From SOJA01 sp964598485 (GTDB lineage Archaea > Thermoproteota > Bathyarchaeia > Bathyarchaeales > Bathycorpusculaceae), in assembly GCA_964598485.1 (NCBI GenBank), contig CAZRCD010000001.1, positions 496,001-560,000 on the forward strand: DNA of 64,000 nucleotides, given 5' to 3'. The notes under the pieces are model-generated. The model was given only the letters and a program-made list of their open reading frames with translations, did no database searches and was not told the origin of the DNA. Each line of letters opens with the position of its first letter. Positions within the stretch are counted from its first letter, which is position 1. Position numbers and translations under genes: made by a program. This document shows, in pieces, positions 60,019-64,000 of this stretch.

Positions 60019-61299
60019 TTAATAGGATATTTTTGCCGATGAAGGAATTTCACCCAAAATTTTTGATGCTGCATTGCTGACTTTTTCACGATTTTTTTCT
60101 TCGGTGTAAACACGTAATATGTTTATGAAGCCCTTTAAGACGTCAAAAATCTTTGAAATTTCGCTTAGACGTCGAGGAATTCTGTCGCCTTCCCGTGTTT
60201 TGTAAAAGACTGGGATTTCCATGGGTTCCATGAGAACTGAATGATGGTATGGAACAGATGGAACGGTGGGCACGTCAATTATTACCGCTTCTGTTTCAAC
60301 TTTTGCTTCTTTTGCAATGTCAGCTTCTAATTGGTTTCTGTATGCCTCGCGGTTGAAAATGTTTGAAACCATGGTGTCTTTTTCATAGAAGGTTCTTTCA
60401 TAAGCGCATTTCAGCAAATTTCGTCTTTCAAGGTTTTTTATGATTCCGCTTGATTTTTCGCAGTTTTTCAGCATTGTCCAAACTGTGTAATCGTCCATGG
60501 CAAGGTATTCTTCTGCAGTTTTAAAGTCTGCCAAGCCTAGTTCTTTGTTTGCCTTTTCTATAGCTGTAGCAAGCATTATTTGTGCTGCTCTTCCAACGCG
60601 GTGGAAGTATATGCTTTTGAAGGATTCTATTCGAGCTATTACGAATGACTCGAGAGCGGACAACGAGCCTAAATCTAGTGCTAAATCTTCGCCTAGAACG
60701 TCTAAGGTTTGTATTAAGCGGAAAACGTCTATGTAACCGTATTCTGCGCCTGTGTGGTAGGTGTCTCGCACGACAAAGTCCAGTTTGTCAACGTCAACAG
60801 AGCTGCTTATTATCTGATCTAAGAAAGCCTTCTTAGGCTTGTGAAGGCGGCCTACCGCTAGTTTTCCAATCTCCTCCGCCTCATACCCAACCTTGTTAAG
60901 TATGTCTTTTAATTCGCTGTTTTTGACTATCCATAAAGTCATGTCCTCATGCGTCTTGTTAAGTTCCTTGTCAAGTAAATGTTCAAAAATATGCGAGAAG
61001 GGGCCGTGTCCAACATCATGAAGCAAAGCTGCGATTCTAACCATTTCAGCTTCGTCTTGGCTTATGCGTTGAGAAATGTTAGGATTTTCTACAACTCTGC
61101 CAGCTAAATACATGACGCCGACAGAATGTTCAAAACGTGTGTGATTTGCCCCTGGATAGACGTATTCTGCACCTGCGAGTTGACGTAGCCTACGCAGCCT
61201 CTGGACAGGGTAAGAGTCGATGATTTCTTTTTCATCTGCAGTTATGTAAACGTATCCGTGAACAGGGTCCTTTATTTCGCCCCAATAATTTCGTGGCAT
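60019..61299 (-). CDS. HD-domain phosphohydrolase (SAMHD1/dGTPase-like)
   Basis: 426 aa from ATG 61299 (the frame is open to 61374, but GEIKDPVHGYVYITADEKEI is the family start). HTRFEHSVGVMYLAG, RIAALLHDVGHGPFSHIFEH (HD) and SSSVDVDKLDFVVRDTYHTG are the signature motifs. Likely hydrolyses nucleotides (dNTPs). Divergent from tmk, a dTMP kinase, 80 nt away. Confidence 0.9.
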   Translation of the reverse strand: MPRNYWGEIKDPVHGYVYITADEKEIIDSYPVQRLRRLRQLAGAEYVYPGANHTRFEHSVGVMYLAGRVVENPNISQRISQDEAEMVRIAALLHDVGHGPFSHIFEHLLDKELNKTHEDMTLWIVKNSELKDILNKVGYEAEEIGKLAVGRLHKPKKAFLDQIISSSVDVDKLDFVVRDTYHTGAEYGYIDVFRLIQTLDVLGEDLALDLGSLSALESFVIARIESFKSIYFHRVGRAAQIMLATAIEKANKELGLADFKTAEEYLAMDDYTVWTMLKNCEKSSGIIKNLERRNLLKCAYERTFYEKDTMVSNIFNREAYRNQLEADIAKEAKVETEAVIIDVPTVPSVPYHHSVLMEPMEIPVFYKTREGDRIPRRLSEISKIFDVLKGFINILRVYTEEKNREKVSNAASKILGEIPSSAKISY

Positions 61300-61379
61300 C
61301 AACAGTCTTCTCCAAGCTCTGGTTAAACAATTATTAATACATTCACTCTTATAATGCCTAATGCTCAAAGCCACAAGGG

Positions 61380-62012
61380 ATGGAAAAGATGAAAAGAAAA
61401 GGCGTTTTCATTTGTGTTGAGGGACTAGACGGCTGTGGAAAAACAACGCAAACCAAACTTCTTGTGGAAAGGCTTGAGAAAAAAGGTTATGATGCAATCT
61501 ATACTGCTGAACCAAGCGGCGGAAAAATTGGAAGCTTGATTAAAGAATACTGTTTGCATGGTGAAACACGTGTTTCCAGCATTGTGGAAGCTTTGCTGTT
61601 TGCTGCCGATCGTTTTGAGCATGTGGAAAAAGAGGTTATTCCTGCCTTGAATGAAGGAAAACTTGTGGTTTCTGATCGTTATGTTTATTCCTCTTTAGCT
61701 TATCAAGGGGCAGCTGGGCTTGATTTAGAATGGATTGAAAAGATAAATGAACACGCGATACGCCCACACCTAGCAGTCTTCATTGATGTTGAACCAGAAA
61801 CTGTGATCCAAAGACTGAAGCCTAGGAAATCAGTCATGGAAAATTTGGGCACTCAGCAGAAGGTGCGAGAGGTCTACGTGAAATTTGTTGAAAAGGGCGA
61901 GCTTGTTAAAATAGATGGGAACAACTCTAAACAAGAAGTTGCAGATAATATTCTAACGGTTGTTCTAGGATTTTTGGAAAAAACAGGTTTAAGAAGCCGT
62001 AATAGCTTTTAA
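61380..62012 (+). CDS. tmk: Thymidylate kinase
   Basis: 210 aa. P-loop VEGLDGCGKTTQTKLLVERL, YTAEPSGGKIGSLIKE, LLFAADRFEH and VSDRYVYSSLAYQGA (DRY) are the dTMP-kinase motifs. Makes dTDP for DNA synthesis. Its last 24 nt overlap the next, convergent gene. Confidence 0.95.
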   Translation: MEKMKRKGVFICVEGLDGCGKTTQTKLLVERLEKKGYDAIYTAEPSGGKIGSLIKEYCLHGETRVSSIVEALLFAADRFEHVEKEVIPALNEGKLVVSDRYVYSSLAYQGAAGLDLEWIEKINEHAIRPHLAVFIDVEPETVIQRLKPRKSVMENLGTQQKVREVYVKFVEKGELVKIDGNNSKQEVADNILTVVLGFLEKTGLRSRNSF

Positions 62013-62498
62013 TATTTTCCTTGAAAACTCTTTGTTAGTTTTGTTGACAACGAAATTGACGATTTCCTCTGGTGATACGTGTCTGGGTCCTCTTTCGTGG
62101 AAAACTTGGATTTCTGTTGATTTTTTGTTAAACGTGAATCGAAGCATGTAATAATCAAATTTCAGCGGAGTTTTCTTTTTATTTTCTGTTTTATAATAGC
62201 GTATTGCACAGAAGAAATCCATGATCTTGAACAGTTTTTTATTTATGACTTTTAACGCTTTGTTTGTTTCTTTTTCGTCCAAATAATTGAAATTGACTTC
62301 ATCTGCTATTCCAAACTCAAAAACGACTGTGCATCGAGGTACTGACGGGTGGGTAACATCTTCTAAGCTAAAGGTTTCGTTGTTTAATTTGTGAAGCATT
62401 TGAGTTAGGGCTCGTTGCAGTCTCTTTTTTGAAGCTGAAACTTTAAAATGTGTTATTTTATGAACGTTTTTCGGAAAACTCTCATAAAATCCCAACAT
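61989..62498 (-). CDS. Conserved-looking archaeal hypothetical protein
   Basis: 169 aa mixed alpha/beta protein with no known motif. CTVVFEFGIADEVNFNYLDE, LKFDYYMLRFTFNKKSTEIQ and RHVSPEEIVNFVVNKTNKEF are its clearest parts. Overlaps tmk tail to tail and lies just after the zinc protein on the same strand. Confidence 0.6.
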   Translation of the reverse strand: MLGFYESFPKNVHKITHFKVSASKKRLQRALTQMLHKLNNETFSLEDVTHPSVPRCTVVFEFGIADEVNFNYLDEKETNKALKVINKKLFKIMDFFCAIRYYKTENKKKTPLKFDYYMLRFTFNKKSTEIQVFHERGPRHVSPEEIVNFVVNKTNKEFSRKILKAITAS

Positions 62499-62512
62499 TA
62501 CAAGTTTTCGCC

Positions 62513-62869
62513 CTACGCTCTTTTAGTTTTCCTTATTTTTTCAAGGTTTTCCAGCAGTCCAGAAAGCACTGCCCCCAGTTTTTGCAGCTCTTCCATGTTT
62601 TGTTCATGTTCCATTTTGCTTTGGATTTCTTGAACTTTCACTAGAAGCGTTGCTTCAAGTTTTTCTAGAACAATTGAGCCTGTTATTTTTGACGGGTCTT
62701 CTCCTTCTTTGACTACTATGACTTTTTTTTCGCATTTTGCGCACCAGATGTCTCCACTTCTCAACCTAAAAAGTGGAGAAGCACATGCAGGACAGGCTAA
62801 CTCTGTTAAAGTTGCACCTTGACGCAGCAGGTCAGCCATTCGTTTAATATGTTTTTCTTCTTGCGGCAA
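62513..62869 (-). CDS. ZNRD2/SSSCA1-like zinc protein
   Basis: 118 aa. MADLLRQGATLTELACPACA ... FRLRSGDIWCAKCEKKV is the Sjogren-autoantigen-type domain: a short helix, then one CxxC/CxxC zinc ribbon. A coiled-coil-like C-terminal half follows. Role in archaea unknown. Confidence 0.88.
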   Translation of the reverse strand: MPQEEKHIKRMADLLRQGATLTELACPACASPLFRLRSGDIWCAKCEKKVIVVKEGEDPSKITGSIVLEKLEATLLVKVQEIQSKMEHEQNMEELQKLGAVLSGLLENLEKIRKTKRA

Positions 62870-62947
62870 GTTTTAAAACCTCCGAAATAAATACGTATAA
62901 AAGCCTATATAACTAGGTTATTACGAAATTGTGTGGGGTGGCATATT

Positions 62948-63226
62948 ATGGTTAGGAAGAAGAAACTGCAGGAATATGAAGAGAGAGTTAGACAAGCGTT
63001 AGTCGTGCTGGGACAAGTTTCTGAGGATACTACTACTCCTAGGAACATTCGAAGAGCGGCAAAGAAGTCCATGGGAGTTCTGCAAACAACAGAATACACG
63101 TCTGCCGTTAGAGCCTCAAATGCCATATCAACTTTGGATGAAATTTTGCAGGACCCGAACATGCCGCCTTATACAAGGGTGAAATTGTGGAACGTGATGA
63201 GCCTTCTAGAAGCAATAAAGGACTGA
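62948..63226 (+). CDS. UPF0147 family protein
   Basis: 92 aa from ATG 62948, with GGGGTGG upstream (frame open to 62933). LVVLGQVSEDTTTPRNIRRA and AISTLDEILQDPNMPPYTRV are the UPF0147 core, a small helical archaeal family of unknown function. TATAAAAG upstream near 62895 fits a promoter. Confidence 0.9.
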   Translation: MVRKKKLQEYEERVRQALVVLGQVSEDTTTPRNIRRAAKKSMGVLQTTEYTSAVRASNAISTLDEILQDPNMPPYTRVKLWNVMSLLEAIKD

Positions 63227-63254
63227 ATGTTGTGTAAGCGACTGTTTTTCTTCA

Positions 63255-63878
63255 TCAAGCAATACTTTCTCTACTGTGGAGGCGTAAGTCCAATTCCAGT
63301 GCTTGAACGAAGTCGTTAAGATTTTGTCCACTCTTTTTAAGTAATGAAAAGCAGACATCGTCTCTAAATTGTCCGTTAAAGTAGCTTTGTCGAAAACCTC
63401 CTTCCTTTTTGAAGCCCAGTCTCTTAACAAGTCTGAAAGATCTAACATTTGAGTCAATGATTGCTTGGATTCTGTTTAACATCAGTTCTTCAAAACCATG
63501 TTTTAACACAACACATAGAGCTTCTGTAATAATGCCTTGTCCCCAGTATGCAGGATCCAAGTCGTATCCGATTTCAGCTCGATGTGCAGTTTTATTCCAA
63601 TCGTAATAGCCGCAAGTTCCTATCAGCTCATTACCGCCTTTTCTGACGATTCCCCAGCGAATGCCCCTGTTTTCTTTGAAGGGTTTTATACAATAGAGTT
63701 CGAGTTCTTTCTTAGCTGCTTCAAGGTTTTTAGGTCCTGGAAAACAGCAGCCTTCTACGACTTCATCTTTGTTGAAATGGCGGAAATAGAATTCCACATC
63801 ATCGAGTGTCATTTCGCGCAGTATCAGTCTATCCGTTTCCAACTGCGGAAATTCTCCAAACTCTTCCATGTTGACCAT
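63255..63878 (-). CDS. RimJ/RimL-like GNAT acetyltransferase
   Basis: 207 aa. ETDRLILREMTLDDVEFYFR, IGTCGYYDWNKTAHRAEIGY, LDPAYWGQGIITEALCVVLK (acetyl-CoA loop) and AIIDSNVRSFRLVKRLGFKK are the motifs of this branch. Substrate unknown. Confidence 0.9.
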   Translation of the reverse strand: MVNMEEFGEFPQLETDRLILREMTLDDVEFYFRHFNKDEVVEGCCFPGPKNLEAAKKELELYCIKPFKENRGIRWGIVRKGGNELIGTCGYYDWNKTAHRAEIGYDLDPAYWGQGIITEALCVVLKHGFEELMLNRIQAIIDSNVRSFRLVKRLGFKKEGGFRQSYFNGQFRDDVCFSLLKKSGQNLNDFVQALELDLRLHSRESIA

Positions 63879-64000
63879 CCTTTTACGAGTGCTTTATTCG
63901 AATTGTTAGATCAACACACGCGGATATGTTTTTGGGCGCTCCAGTCCTTTTCCAGTATAATGTTTCGCCAAGACACTTCTTTTTTCTGAGTAAGCTTAAT

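Overview
This window is archaeal chromosome. It encodes TATA-binding protein, transcription factor S, Rpo7 and Spt4, the initiation factor aIF2-gamma, archaeal/eukaryal-type ribosomal proteins (L3, L4, L23, L2, S19, S6e, S24e, S27ae), an NreA-type repair protein, UPF0147 and a fused Fae-Hps enzyme. TATA boxes, GGAGG-type ribosome binding sites and many GTG/TTG starts fit. The gene mix and moderate GC suggest a Bathyarchaeia-like member of the TACK side, but that placement is inference; no 16S gene is present. Layout. 0-10 kb: acetyltransferase, RNase-H-like protein, helical-repeat protein, DNA glycosylase, NreA, mevalonate-pathway decarboxylase, methyltransferase, SLC41/MgtE-like transporter and a protein made of two Cas2-like domains, with several tRNA 3'-end fragments scattered between 3.1 and 5.9 kb. 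10.3-12.8 kb: very short Lys/Glu-rich and zinc-ribbon proteins around a highly diverged RtcB-like protein. 12.8-17.4 kb: Lrp-type ligand-binding domain, TFS, TBP, two PhoU/RCK-C proteins and small membrane proteins. 17.4-23.8 kb: adenosylhomocysteinase and an SAH/MTA deaminase, a phosphotransferase-like protein, GIY-YIG protein and a metallophosphoesterase gene broken by one in-frame stop. 24.0-24.1 kb: an overlapping pair of acidic and basic micro-ORFs behind a clear promoter. 24.3-33.0 kb: a complete type I-B CRISPR-Cas locus (cas6-1-2-4-8b-7-5-3, then a three-repeat array). 33.2-37.2 kb: two transposase remnants, then a compact operon of AbrB-like protein, ParB-like protein, radical SAM protein and three-Cys-motif partner protein (TcmP) with a palindrome in its promoter; this is the best candidate for an undescribed system. 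37.4-44.7 kb: APS kinase and a duplicated fragment of it, thioredoxin-fold protein, a P-loop/deoxyribosyltransferase-like fusion, a metzincin-like protein without the usual catalytic Glu, terpene-cyclase-fold protein, DUF3795 protein, acetyltransferase and Fpg. 44.7-54.2 kb: translation and transcription core, with L3-L4-L23-L2-S19 on the plus strand converging on S6e, aIF2-gamma, Fcf1-like PIN, Rpo7, Spt4, dephospho-CoA kinase, S24e and S27ae on the minus strand, headed by an HTH-Fae-Hps fusion. 54.5-64 kb: carboxypeptidase Taq, HerA-like ATPase, PIN-like protein, an intron-containing tRNA-Glu, HD phosphohydrolase, thymidylate kinase, a ZNRD2-like zinc protein, UPF0147 and an acetyltransferase. 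The core genes act in translation, transcription, methyl-cycle turnover and C1/pentose metabolism. The accessory block from 24 to 40 kb looks like a defence/mobile zone: CRISPR-Cas, transposase scars, the ParB-rSAM-TcmP operon and duplicated gene fragments. All function calls rest on reading motifs by eye; no database search was run.
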